Below are positions 26,311-34,679 of a DNA stretch of 64,000 bases, one piece after another. The position numbers and the translations under genes were made by a program. Each line of letters starts with the position of its first letter. Position 1 is the first letter of the stretch. A model generated the notes under the pieces. That model did no database searches and was not told where the DNA came from. It saw only the letters and a program-made list of their open reading frames with translations. Source of the stretch: Ornithinibacillus bavariensis (lineage in GTDB: Bacteria; Bacillota; Bacilli; Bacillales; Amphibacillaceae); contig NZ_BORP01000003.1 of NCBI RefSeq assembly GCF_018333235.1, positions 124,001 to 188,000 of the forward strand, written 5' to 3'.

Positions 26311-26817
26311 CTAATCGACACCTACTATACTACTTCTCCGTTCTAGTAACACAACATCACGCCACTTATTATTTAGCTTTCCCACTCTTTTTCTCGTTCC
26401 TACAATTTCAAAGCCATTTCGGATATGCAGGCTCATACTAGCAGTATTCTCTGGAAAAATTAATGCCTGCAGCGTCCATAGCCCTTCTTCTTCACTTGCT
26501 ATTATTAATTCTTTAAGCAATAAAGAGCCTACTCCCTTACCGGAACTATTGGCCGAAACATAGATACTCACTTCTGCAACCCCACGGTAAGCTTCCTTAT
26601 GAGCTGATTGACTTAGAGCCGCCCAGCCTATGACCTGTTCACCATAGCAAGCTACTAAACGACAGCCTTCGAGATGACCATTGTCCCACTCTTCCCATGA
26701 GGGTGGTTCCGTATCAAATGTTGCGTTACCAGTCTCGATTCCCTGTCTATAAATTTCTTTGACACAAGACCAATCCTTCTTCTTCATCTGCTGTACAAAT
26801 ACTGGTTGATTTTCCAT
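26311..26817 (-). CDS. GNAT acetyltransferase, phosphinothricin N-acetyltransferase-like
   Basis: The 168-residue protein matches the Pat/YwnH group. Blocks are EIYRQGIETGNATFDTEPPSW near the N-terminus, VAEVSIYVSANSSGKGVGSLLL (acetyl-CoA binding loop, GKGVGS) and NTASMSLHIRNGFEIVGTRK near the end. Such enzymes acetylate phosphinothricin, methionine sulfoximine or related amino acid analogues. The gene lies 12 bases after the broken GNAT gene, so the two form an operon. Confidence 0.88.
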   Translation of the reverse strand: MENQPVFVQQMKKKDWSCVKEIYRQGIETGNATFDTEPPSWEEWDNGHLEGCRLVACYGEQVIGWAALSQSAHKEAYRGVAEVSIYVSANSSGKGVGSLLLKELIIASEEEGLWTLQALIFPENTASMSLHIRNGFEIVGTRKRVGKLNNKWRDVVLLERRSSIVGVD

Positions 26818-26829
26818 AATAATCTCACC

Positions 26830-27339
26830 TTAGCTGTTGGTAATTTTTATCCAAAATCTTCTTTTAACTATTCCATCTATGTCTGTTTCCGATTGATCCT
26901 CTATACCACCATTATTTAAAATAACCTTTGCAGAACCAATATTATCCTCATCACAGGTGACTAAACAATCATTGATCCCTATATCCTTACATTTAGCTAA
27001 TGCTAATTTTAAAATTAATGTGGCATAGCCCTTTCTTCTTTCTGATGGTCGAACACTATAGCCGATATGGCCACCAAAACGAAATAAAAAATCATTTAAT
27101 TCATGGCGAATATCTACCATCCCAAGTATTCTATGATTCTCATTTACAAGAAAATAGTTCGTACATGGAAGCCATTTACCATGACCATTTTCTCTCTTAG
27201 TTAATGCTTATAAATACATTTCATAGCTTTCAAATCCAGCTAAATCAAAGCTACTCGGTACCATTCTAGCTGGTCCCCACTCTTCCACATATTCACGATG
27301 CTCTTTCTCCCACTCTATAGAAGGTCTAACGAATTCCAT
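26830..27339 (-). pseudogene. GNAT acetyltransferase broken by one TAA codon
   Basis: From the ATG at 27339, with GGGAGG seven bases upstream, the frame reads MEFVRPSIEWEKEHREYVEE through SYEMYL. It then meets TAA at 27208-27210 (codon 44) and continues as ALTKRENGHGKWLPCTNYF to the natural end at 26830. The complete product would be 169 residues, with the acetyl-CoA loop GYSVRPSERRKGYAT. A CAA-to-TAA change would explain the break. Everything else is intact, so the loss is recent. The part from 27120 onward could in theory be made from an internal ATG, but it has no ribosome binding site and would lack the first half of the fold. Confidence 0.82.
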
Positions 27340-27358
27340 TATCTTCCCTCCCAATAAA

Positions 27359-27400
27359 AACAACGAATTGATTATTTTCTATCATAATCAATTCGTTGTT
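27359..27400 (-). terminator. Terminator of the PadR/HAAS operon
   Basis: A perfect 17-base-pair stem (AACAACGAATTGATTAT arms) with an 8-base loop is followed on the minus strand by TTTTTATT. It overlaps the upstream region of the GNAT pair. Confidence 0.9.
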
Positions 27401-27417
27401 TATTGGAAAGAAAAAAT

Positions 27418-28419
27418 TTAATCTTTTCGTGCTTTTATGAACCCATCTACGATATCCCATACAAGCCCTATTAAAAATAAAGCTACAATGATTTTAGTGC
27501 TGTTTACCCAAATAGATTCTACTACTCTAAAGCCCTCCGAACCTTCCGTAACGAGTCCAGCCTGGACTAATTCCATCATAAAATTAGGATTCCAAAACGC
27601 CGGACCAGTAATTATAAAGAAGACAACGACTAATGAGAAAATGTTAATTACTGCCGTATAGGCGACTAATTTCATCGTCCATTTACCCGAAATTAGCTTT
27701 AAACACTCTTTCACTATAAAAATAGCCAATAACAGTATTACAAATGGCATGTATTGCGAAAAGCTTTCCTCATTTAAAAACGGCATCACTTGTTGGAACC
27801 CTGCATCACTAAATCGATATATTCCAAAAAAGTTACTAGAGAAAGCAAATAAAACGATAATTATTACATAGAATACAATACCTGTTATTGGCTCATATCT
27901 CTTAATCTGTTTTTTAGGATGTGGAATAGGCTGTAATTTAGTAGGATCCCACTTCTCAAGCTTTAATTCATCTGCCTTCAATCCCCCACCAAAATGGATA
28001 AGCATAAATGTAAATGTCACCCAACCAAGCGCTTGTGGAAAACCTGTTACAATGGTAACGATAAAGCTTACAAAATGATCTAAAATATTTGCCGGGTCTA
28101 AAACTGACTCAATGACAAATACAATTCCTAATCCAACTGACATTGATATTAATACGATCTTTAAGACAATTAAAAAGGGATCGTATAACTCAGGACCAAT
28201 TATATACTTCTTTGTTCCACGATATTTTTGTGCCATTTCTCTTGGACTACCTAGTTCCAGTAGAACCTCATTAACCATTTCATCAGAAATATCACCTGCT
28301 CCTGCCCGTTCCTCCAACATATCCTCAATTAAACTCCTTAGTTCAGCTGCAATATCCTCTCGTTGTGATTGCGGCAATTTCTGAGTTACCGCATAAATAT
28401 ACCGATTAACCATCTCCAT
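27418..28419 (-). CDS. HAAS/DUF1700-type membrane protein paired with PadR
   Basis: A 333-residue protein. A soluble N-terminal helical domain (about 1-70: LPQSQREDIAAELRSLIEDM, ELGSPREMAQKYRG) is followed by about six to seven membrane helices. The N-terminal domain is the HAAS (DUF1700) type that almost always accompanies PadR regulators in Firmicutes. The gene overlaps the padR gene by 14 bases and is transcribed with it. The role of these pairs is not settled. The membrane part may respond to an envelope signal. Confidence 0.85.
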   Translation of the reverse strand: MEMVNRYIYAVTQKLPQSQREDIAAELRSLIEDMLEERAGAGDISDEMVNEVLLELGSPREMAQKYRGTKKYIIGPELYDPFLIVLKIVLISMSVGLGIVFVIESVLDPANILDHFVSFIVTIVTGFPQALGWVTFTFMLIHFGGGLKADELKLEKWDPTKLQPIPHPKKQIKRYEPITGIVFYVIIIVLFAFSSNFFGIYRFSDAGFQQVMPFLNEESFSQYMPFVILLLAIFIVKECLKLISGKWTMKLVAYTAVINIFSLVVVFFIITGPAFWNPNFMMELVQAGLVTEGSEGFRVVESIWVNSTKIIVALFLIGLVWDIVDGFIKARKD

Positions 28420-28765
28420 TTTTATCTACTCCTTTATTCGTTATTAATCCTTCCAAACTCTGGACAATACTCTCCCACTCCACACATAATTTTTCAAATA
28501 CCTTTTGCCCTACTTCACTAAGCACGTAATATTTTCTTGGTCGAGCCTCATTCGTATCCCATTTGCTTTCCAGTAAGCCTTGTTTTTCTAACCTTCTTAA
28601 TAATGGATACAATGTACCTGGCTCCACATGAACCCCCTTTTCCTCCAGCAATGATACTAGTGAGTAACCGTACTTCGGACTTGATAGCTGGCTTAAAACC
28701 CCGATTGTAATGGTCCCACGTCGTAATTCAAGCATTAATTTATCAATATGCTCTTTCTCGTTCAT
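28406..28765 (-). CDS. PadR-family regulator
   Basis: A 119-residue winged-helix protein with the PadR core: ELRRGTITIGVLSQLSSPKYGYSLV, EPGTLYPLLRRLEKQGLLES and ARPRKYYVLSEVGQKVF. Three starts are possible. The ATG at 28765 is preferred because AGGAG is nine bases upstream, whereas a TTG at 28774 and an ATG at 28771 crowd that site. A palindrome inside the promoter (28789-28809) suggests autoregulation of the padR-HAAS operon. Confidence 0.9.
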   Translation of the reverse strand: MNEKEHIDKLMLELRRGTITIGVLSQLSSPKYGYSLVSLLEEKGVHVEPGTLYPLLRRLEKQGLLESKWDTNEARPRKYYVLSEVGQKVFEKLCVEWESIVQSLEGLITNKGVDKNGDG

Positions 28766-28785
28766 CCTCATCAACTCCTATTGTC

Positions 28786-28815
28786 ATTATAGTGTATGAC
28801 GTACACTATTGTAAA
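28786..28815 (-). promoter_or_regulatory. padR promoter with operator palindrome in the spacer
   Basis: On the minus strand, the -35 box TTTACA (28810-28815) and the -10 box TATAAT (28786-28791) are 18 bases apart. The spacer is filled by the inverted repeat ATAGTGTA-N5-TACACTAT (28789-28809), an ideal site for PadR repression. Confidence 0.8.
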
Positions 28816-28874
28816 GTGAATAATATTAATAAAAAAATCATAATTGGTTTAACATACCTATTATGACCTTAATG

Positions 28875-29415
28875 TGTTCTGGCAATGGCGTTTTTGATTA
28901 CCGATTTTGGATCCTCCTACCATTATTCGGGTCGCAATGGTGCTTTTGATTACCGATTTTGGATCCTCGACCATTTTTCGGGCCGCAATGGTGCTTTTGA
29001 TTACCGATTTTGGATCCTCGACCATTTTTCGGGCCGCAATGGTGCTTTTGATTACCGTTTTCGGACCCTCGACCATTTTTCGGGTCGCAATGGCGATTTT
29101 GATTACCGTTTTCGGACCCTCGACCATTTTTCGGGCCGCAATGGTGCTTTTGATTACCGATTTTGGATCCTCGACCATTTTTCGGGCCGCAATGGTGCTT
29201 TTGATTACCGTTTTCGGATCCTCGACCATTTTTCGGGTCGCAATGGTGCTTTTGATTACCGTTTTCGGACCCTCGACCATTATTCGGGCCGCAATGGTGC
29301 TTTTGATTACCGTTTTCGGACCCTCGACCATTTTTCGGGTCGCAATGTCTCCCTTGCTTACCGGTTTCAGATTCTCCTACTATTATTTGGGATTCAATGG
29401 CTCCTTTGCTTACTG
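28875..29415. repeat. 51-bp minisatellite, about eight well-conserved units with degenerate ends
   Basis: A tandem array with a 51-base period. The core of each unit is CGCAATGGTGCTTTTGATTA, then CCGATTTTGGATCC or CCGTTTTCGGACCC, then TCGACCATTTTTCGGG. The period is 51 bases (first step 52), with unit starts near 28882, 28934, 28985 and so on to about 29342, then decayed copies. Each unit contains a hairpin (ACCATT/AATGGT). Three frames stay open across it because 51 is a multiple of three, but none has a ribosome binding site. It fills the gap between the divergent padR and YaiI-type genes. Confidence 0.9.
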
Positions 29416-29561
29416 GTTTTAGCTATTCACTGTTTCAATACTAATTTATTTATTTCGTGTTTTGTAGCTCGTAACCTTTGATCTTATAATTACCATAACT
29501 GCGGAAAAGGAATAACGTTAACAAATTTGGCACCTGCCACTCGTTACCTCGTTTAGATAGA

Positions 29562-29590
29562 TTGACAAATCCGTTAAAATCTAATTACAT
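29562..29590 (+). promoter_or_regulatory. Possible promoter of the YaiI-family gene
   Basis: TTGACA (29562-29567) and TTACAT (29585-29590) are 17 bases apart. The -35 is perfect but the -10 is weak. Confidence 0.35.
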
Positions 29591-29622
29591 GAAAGTAGTC
29601 TATTTGAAACGGAGATATCATT

Positions 29623-30090
29623 ATGAAAATATATGTTGACGCAGATGCAAGTCCAGTGAAAGAAGTCGTTATCTCAGTTGCTAAAAAATTCGATTTACAG
29701 GTAGTATTAGTCAAAAGCTTTAGCCATTTTTCTAATGAGGAAACAATGGAGGGAGTGGAAATAATCTATGTTGATACAGGTGCAGATGCTGCTGACTATC
29801 GTATTATGCAATTAGCTAAAAGAGGGGATTTAATTATCACACAAGATTACGGGCTCGCTTCGCTTGGGTTGGGAAAGGGTTGCTTCGTCTTACATCACAT
29901 GGGATTTGCTTATACGAATAAAAATATCGATCAGTTACTTGAAACTCGCCACCTCAGTGCAAAGGCGAGAAGAAGTGGGCTAAAAACAAAGGGTCCTAAG
30001 CCATTTACTGATGAGGATAGGAATAAGTTTCGCTTCCTATTAGAGAATACTATTCGTGAAAAATTAACAAACGAAAAGAATCTAGAATAA
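29623..30090 (+). CDS. YaiI/YqxD family (DUF188) protein
   Basis: A 155-residue protein of the PIN-like UPF0178/DUF188 family. Opening [17 protein letters not shown], the central [27 protein letters not shown] and the closing [15 protein letters not shown] are all family signatures. Conserved Asp residues fit a PIN-type metal site. Members are annotated only as uncharacterised, and nuclease activity is inferred from the fold. GGAGATATC lies upstream of the ATG. The gene is followed by a DUF4177-type gene in the same direction. Confidence 0.92.
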   Translation: MKIYVDADASPVKEVVISVAKKFDLQVVLVKSFSHFSNEETMEGVEIIYVDTGADAADYRIMQLAKRGDLIITQDYGLASLGLGKGCFVLHHMGFAYTNKNIDQLLETRHLSAKARRSGLKTKGPKPFTDEDRNKFRFLLENTIREKLTNEKNLE

Positions 30091-30164
30091 TCCGTTATTT
30101 ATTCGGAGTCCCAAAGCGAGTACAATATAATTATTCTAGGAAATTATTGGAGAGGGGAACCACG

Positions 30165-30353
30165 ATGTATGAACATAAATTTGTAAAAATAAATCTATCT
30201 ACGTTTAAACTCAACCCTGAAGAGGATTATCATGAGGTTGTTTATGAACATGAAAAAAATGGTTGGGAGCTCGTACAAATATTTGCACCAGGTATCAAAG
30301 GATATGGAGTACCTTCTTTTTTCGAGCTTATCTTTAAACGGAAGATTGATTAA
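30165..30353 (+). CDS. DUF4177-type small protein
   Basis: The 62-residue protein reads MYEHKFVKINLSTFKL at the start, and YHEVVYEHEKNGWELVQIFAP is the hallmark of DUF4177 proteins. GAGAGGGG lies seven bases before the ATG at 30165. An in-frame TTG at 30147 would leave that site inside the gene. The family has no known role. The gene is 74 bases after the YaiI-type gene. Confidence 0.8.
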   Translation: MYEHKFVKINLSTFKLNPEEDYHEVVYEHEKNGWELVQIFAPGIKGYGVPSFFELIFKRKID

Positions 30354-30367
30354 TTCGTACTTTAACA

Positions 30368-30396
30368 TTCCGCGGGAAGGAGGAAACCCCGCGGAA
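30368..30396. terminator. GC-rich hairpin between converging genes
   Basis: The perfect arms TTCCGCGGG/CCCGCGGAA surround an 11-base loop. No T-run follows directly on either strand, so it may be a roadblock or processing hairpin rather than a classical terminator. Confidence 0.5.
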
Positions 30397-30407
30397 GGAG
30401 GTTTACT

Positions 30408-31667
30408 TTATCGCTTTTTTACCTGACTTATAACAAATCTACTCTGGGGAAGGCTTGGGAATCGTAGCATACTATATCGCAGATCCTGCTTTGGTACTTG
30501 GTATTCCATCTTATTAACGAATAAATCAAGTGCCACCTTCATTACTTCAATTGTCATCCACTCTCCGGGACAACGATGTCCTCGATAATAATCTCCTCCT
30601 CCCTGAGGGATAAAATCATAGAAGCTTTCCTCTCGATCTTTGAATCGTTCTGGAAAAAATGTATTCGGGTGCTCCCAAATATCCGGATGACGATTTGTTC
30701 CGTAAATATCTAGTAGAACCAGATTTCCTTTCTTAAAATCATGTCCATTCCAAAGAAAATCCTCCCGTACCCGCGCGGTTAATAACGGAAAGAACGGGTA
30801 GTATCGTCTGACCTCTTGTATAAAGAGTTCGGCATATTCTCCATCACCATTAATTAGCTTCTCTTTTTCTGATGGATGTTCATATAAGGCCAAGGCGACG
30901 AAGGTAATATATACAGAAATGGCAACAATCGGCCTTAGTATATTTAATAGCTCTACAGCAACGATTCTTTCATTTAATAATTCTCCATTCATATCCTGAT
31001 ACCAAGCCATTTTATAAAGGGCTGTATCCTTACTACCTTCCACTATACCTTTACGAGTTTGCTGGACGAGCTGTTGTAACCAGCTCTCTGCCATATTCCG
31101 CGACACCCTTCCCTTCCAATGCCTTACTCCGATAGCACCGGCACTATCAAACATTGCCTCTAATTCATTGGCTACTTTCCCTAACTCATCTTGCTTAACA
31201 GGAATACCTGCCCATTCACAGGCTGCCGAGGTTAATAGCAGAACCATTTCATTATAGAGAACTACTTCTTCATCATTTGACCAGCGGTCTACAGCATTGA
31301 CAAGTTCTCTTTCTATCAATCGATTCATGTCCTCCAGTCTTTCTTTTGTCATCAAGGACATGAATAATTCCTTGCGGTGCCTATGCTTTTCATCATCTGT
31401 AGTTTGTATACTGTTCTCACCGAATAAGGTTTGGCGTAGCCTTTTTGGTGCTGCACCATTTCGAACGAACTTCTCTTCATCATAAAATACCTTTACAGCT
31501 TCCTCCCCAGCAATACAAATTGCCTTTTGTCCACCAAGCAGCCTTGTTTCAAAAATATCCCTTCCAAATTTATTTCTACGATTGGTTATGTAGTTATAGC
31601 CCTCTATAAGTAATTTAGCTGTATTATCAATTCCTTTATCAACTGGTATTTGTTCTCGGTATGGCAT
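30408..31667 (-). CDS. cypC: Cytochrome P450 CYP152-type fatty acid peroxygenase
   Basis: A 419-residue P450 of the group that hydroxylates fatty acids using hydrogen peroxide, like B. subtilis YbdT/P450-BSbeta. The heme-binding cysteine is Cys366 in RGHRCPGEW. In the I helix the usual acid-alcohol pair is replaced by Arg245-Pro246 (ELLNILRPIVAIS). This is the diagnostic feature of CYP152 enzymes, where the substrate carboxylate pairs with the Arg. There is no redox partner gene nearby, as expected. The gene is divergent from a TetR-MMPL operon. Confidence 0.93.
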   Translation of the reverse strand: MPYREQIPVDKGIDNTAKLLIEGYNYITNRRNKFGRDIFETRLLGGQKAICIAGEEAVKVFYDEEKFVRNGAAPKRLRQTLFGENSIQTTDDEKHRHRKELFMSLMTKERLEDMNRLIERELVNAVDRWSNDEEVVLYNEMVLLLTSAACEWAGIPVKQDELGKVANELEAMFDSAGAIGVRHWKGRVSRNMAESWLQQLVQQTRKGIVEGSKDTALYKMAWYQDMNGELLNERIVAVELLNILRPIVAISVYITFVALALYEHPSEKEKLINGDGEYAELFIQEVRRYYPFFPLLTARVREDFLWNGHDFKKGNLVLLDIYGTNRHPDIWEHPNTFFPERFKDREESFYDFIPQGGGDYYRGHRCPGEWMTIEVMKVALDLFVNKMEYQVPKQDLRYSMLRFPSLPQSRFVISQVKKR

Positions 31668-31795
31668 TCATATCCACTCACTTCTGCAAATAGTTTTATT
31701 TCATGTATAGTCTGTTTTCTGTTCGCAGCTTTATACACAAATACAATTATTTTACTCTTTTACGAAGTTCTTTATAATAAAGTAGAGGTGAGAAC

Positions 31796-32368
31796 ATGGC
31801 ACGTGAACGTAAAATTTCTACAGAAGAACTTTATCAAACAACAAAACAATTACTATTAGATCGTGGTTATGATGGCTACACCTTTACTTTACTTGCTAAT
31901 CGATTAGATGTATCAAGAGCAGCCATATATAAATATTATGAGAACAAGGAAGAACTATTAAGTGAATACATGGTGTATGAATTACAGACCTTCATATATA
32001 ATCTTAAAATAGTAAATCAAGAAAAATCCTTTTTTGATCAGTTTCATGCATTATTCAACTATATCTTCAATGATATGAGCATATATAGAATTAGGGAAAT
32101 TGGGATGCAGATTCCTACAGTCAACCAAAAGGTAGCTGAGAACAAGCAGAAATTAGAAAAAATGCATATTCAGTTGTATACTTTGCTTCAGAAGTTCATA
32201 GAATTTGGTAAAAGTGAAAATGTACTGAAAAAGGATCTTCCATCCAGCTTAGTTTTGGGACTTATTTTCCAGACGGTTAACATTCCAAATCTAGAAAGAA
32301 TCCCCCATTCGGAGTGGGTGGAAAAAATGAAAGAAATCATGTGTCACGGAATGTTCAACAAAGAATAA
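31796..32368 (+). CDS. TetR-family regulator of the MMPL exporter
   Basis: A 190-residue TetR-type repressor with helix-turn-helix FTLLANRLDVSRAAIYKYYENKEELL (about 26-51). GAGGTGAG lies just before the ATG. A -10-like TATAAT lies about 20 bases upstream. It is followed by the MMPL gene. The 104-base gap contains an inverted pair of palindromic sites around a terminator-like stem, the probable operators. The divergent P450 gene shares its upstream region, so it may be under the same control. Confidence 0.9.
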   Translation: MARERKISTEELYQTTKQLLLDRGYDGYTFTLLANRLDVSRAAIYKYYENKEELLSEYMVYELQTFIYNLKIVNQEKSFFDQFHALFNYIFNDMSIYRIREIGMQIPTVNQKVAENKQKLEKMHIQLYTLLQKFIEFGKSENVLKKDLPSSLVLGLIFQTVNIPNLERIPHSEWVEKMKEIMCHGMFNKE

Positions 32369-32369
32369 T

Positions 32370-32387
32370 TGACACTGGTGTAACTTT
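32370..32387. promoter_or_regulatory. Putative operator, left copy of an inverted pair
   Basis: TGACACTGGTGTAACTTT is the complement of 32430-32447 in 16 of 18 positions. Each copy carries a smaller palindrome (GACACNNGTGT-like), a fitting TetR site. Confidence 0.55.
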
Positions 32388-32399
32388 AATCAATAATAA

Positions 32400-32424
32400 A
32401 ATAGCGGTAATACCGTTATTTTTC
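32400..32424 (+). terminator. Terminator-like hairpin in the TetR-MMPL gap
   Basis: AATAGCGGTA/TACCGTTATT with a one-base loop is followed by TTTTC. It lies at the centre of the inverted operator pair and would limit read-through from the TetR gene into the MMPL gene. Confidence 0.65.
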
Positions 32425-32429
32425 GCTCC

Positions 32430-32447
32430 AAAGTTACACATGTGTCA
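32430..32447. promoter_or_regulatory. Putative operator, right copy of an inverted pair
   Basis: AAAGTTACACATGTGTCA contains the palindrome ACACATGTGT and lies 26 bases before the MMPL start, close to its expected promoter. Confidence 0.55.
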
Positions 32448-32472
32448 CTTTATATAGAAAGGACTTTTAACC

Positions 32473-34578
32473 ATGAGAAAATTGTTACAAGCTATAACAG
32501 ATAAGGTTTCTACGAAGAGAGGAATGTGGATTACCTTCACTATTTGGATACTTGTTACGGTAATATTGACTGTCTCGATGCCAAGTGTACGGGATTATCA
32601 GGTTTCCAGTATTGAAAGGCTACCAAATGACATGCAATCCGTCGTTGCCAATGAAAAAATGTCTACCTATTTTGGGGATAGTGAATTATTACCAGCAATC
32701 ATCGTACTGCAATCAGAGGGTAAGATTACAGTAAAGGATCTGGCTGCCATCTCAAATCAAGTAATCGAAGAAGTGCTTCATGGTGTAAAAGAGATTGTTC
32801 CATTCGGGATGTTACCTGAACAAGCAACTAATTCATTCTTCTCAAAGGACCGGAAGACAGCGATTATTCCTGTCAATCTAGACTCCAATTTAGATACACC
32901 TGAAATAAAGGTTACTTTAGAAAAAATTAAAACTATTATTAAGGAACATACTGATTTATCAGCCTCAATTACAGGACCTGCAGGGATTGCTGTCGATACA
33001 ACTGACCTATTTACTCGGGCTGATATTGTTTTAATCATGTCGACAGTAGGAATTATCTTAGTTCTACTTATGGTTATTTATCGTTCACCATTAATTGCTC
33101 TTATTCCTTTAGTAGCTGCTGTATTTGTGTACCAAATAGTTACACAGCTTCTCGGATTATTTGGTAAGGCTGGACTTTTAATGAGTACACAGTCTGTATC
33201 GATTATGTCTGTCTTACTTTTTGCAGCTGTAATCGATTATTCCTTATTCGTATTTTCTCGTTTTAGGGAAGAATTGAAACAACACGAGGATAAAAATACC
33301 GCAATGAAACTAGCAATGCGCGGAACTGGATTACCAGTTTTTTATTCCGGTGGGACAGTATTCCTTGCGATGATAATTTTAATCTTTGCAGAGCTTGGGG
33401 ATTATAAAAACTTTGCACCTATTTTCGGTACAGCATTAATCGTTATTATGATTGCATCGGTTACCCTCGTTCCTGCTTTATTTGCTATCTTTGGAAGAAA
33501 GTCCTTTTGGCCAGTCATTCCACGAGTTGGAGATACAACGGTAAAGCCTAGCTCCATTTGGAGTAAGGTGGGGGGCTTTGTTACCAGGAAACCAATTGTG
33601 TCTATTGTAGCCGTTGGCGTGTTTATCTTCGTTAGTGCTTTATATAATTTTAACCTTAAATATGAGTTCGATTTAATAAAATCCTTTCCAGATGATATGC
33701 CATCTAGAGTGGGTTATGAGATCTTAGAAGAAAAATTTGCAGCTGGGGATCTTGCACCAACTACGGTTATCGTTAAAGCAAACACCCCGATACCTGAAGA
33801 GAGTCAGCAAGTACTATTAGATAAGCTCTCTAAACAAGACCATGTCAGTAATGTAAGATTAGAAAGCATAACGGAGGACCAAAAGGTTGTATCGTACAGT
33901 TTAACCTTTCAGAATAGCCCATACTCCTTAGAGTCCATTGATGCATTAGAGACCATCCAAGGAAATACAGAGAAGTTACTCAACGCTAGTAATCTAGAGG
34001 GAGAGATATATTTTGCTGGTGAGACAGCAGCCTCTCTAGATGATCGTAACACCAATAATCATGACTTAGTCCTCATTGTATTACTAGAAACCATATTAAT
34101 CTTTGTCATGCTCATTTTCTTAACAAAGTCATTTAAAATGCCGCTGTATATGATGGGTACGATATTAGTATCGTTCTTTGCAGCATTAGGTCTAGGATTG
34201 TTTTTAACGAATCTACTCTTTGGCATTGATACAATTAGTGACCGTGTGCCAGTTTATGCATTTATTTTCTTAGTGGCGCTTGGTATTGATTACAACATCA
34301 TATTAGTTTCAAGATATATGGAAGAACGACAAAGACATTCTATAAAAGAGGCTACGCAAATTGCCGTAGCAAACACGGGCGGTGTAATATCCTCAGCAGG
34401 AATTATTCTAGCTGCAACCTTTGCAGTGCTCATGACACAGCCAATTCAACTACTGTTTGTGTTTGGATTTATTGTCGCTGTCGGAATACTAATTGATACC
34501 TTCCTGATTCGGGGAGTATTATTACCAAGTTTGATTGTGTTATTTGAGCGAGATGAAAAGAGAGAGAAAGCGAAGTAA
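32473..34578 (+). CDS. MMPL/RND-family exporter (YdfJ-like)
   Basis: A 701-residue transporter with the doubled RND plan: one helix, a large outer domain (about 35-180), then six helices containing VIDYSLFVFSRFREE. A second outer domain (about 400-530) and six more helices with GIDYNIILVSRYMEERQ follow. The two DY-containing helices are the proton-relay motifs of MMPL proteins. B. subtilis YdfJ is the closest well-known relative. Cargo is probably a lipid or hydrophobic compound. It stands downstream of its likely TetR repressor and opposite a fatty-acid peroxygenase. Confidence 0.9.
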   Translation: MRKLLQAITDKVSTKRGMWITFTIWILVTVILTVSMPSVRDYQVSSIERLPNDMQSVVANEKMSTYFGDSELLPAIIVLQSEGKITVKDLAAISNQVIEEVLHGVKEIVPFGMLPEQATNSFFSKDRKTAIIPVNLDSNLDTPEIKVTLEKIKTIIKEHTDLSASITGPAGIAVDTTDLFTRADIVLIMSTVGIILVLLMVIYRSPLIALIPLVAAVFVYQIVTQLLGLFGKAGLLMSTQSVSIMSVLLFAAVIDYSLFVFSRFREELKQHEDKNTAMKLAMRGTGLPVFYSGGTVFLAMIILIFAELGDYKNFAPIFGTALIVIMIASVTLVPALFAIFGRKSFWPVIPRVGDTTVKPSSIWSKVGGFVTRKPIVSIVAVGVFIFVSALYNFNLKYEFDLIKSFPDDMPSRVGYEILEEKFAAGDLAPTTVIVKANTPIPEESQQVLLDKLSKQDHVSNVRLESITEDQKVVSYSLTFQNSPYSLESIDALETIQGNTEKLLNASNLEGEIYFAGETAASLDDRNTNNHDLVLIVLLETILIFVMLIFLTKSFKMPLYMMGTILVSFFAALGLGLFLTNLLFGIDTISDRVPVYAFIFLVALGIDYNIILVSRYMEERQRHSIKEATQIAVANTGGVISSAGIILAATFAVLMTQPIQLLFVFGFIVAVGILIDTFLIRGVLLPSLIVLFERDEKREKAK

Positions 34579-34627
34579 AAAAGAATTTCCAACATGAAAT
34601 TACTAGCTAAATAATGGATAGACTACT

Positions 34628-34678
34628 CCCCCTTTGATAGAATGAACCGTAACAAACGATATTCTAAGGGGGATTTTT
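34628..34678 (+). promoter_or_regulatory. Hairpin holding the cvfC ribosome binding site, possible terminator/attenuator
   Basis: CCCCCT (34628-34633) pairs with AGGGGG (34667-34672), and TAGAAT pairs with ATTCTA further in. The 3' arm is the Shine-Dalgarno sequence AAGGGGG of the next gene and is followed by ATTTTTC. Depending on folding, it can end the MMPL transcript or mask the cvfC start. Confidence 0.45.
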
Positions 34679-34679
34679 C

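Noticed and set aside
28875-29415. CRISPR array
   Set aside because: The units are contiguous and conserved along their whole length, so there are no unique spacers, and no cas genes are nearby.
28861-29481. Three long open frames (156-198 codons) across the minisatellite on both strands, as repeat proteins
   Set aside because: They exist because the unit is 51 bases, a multiple of three. None has a ribosome binding site and the array ends decay without regard to frame.
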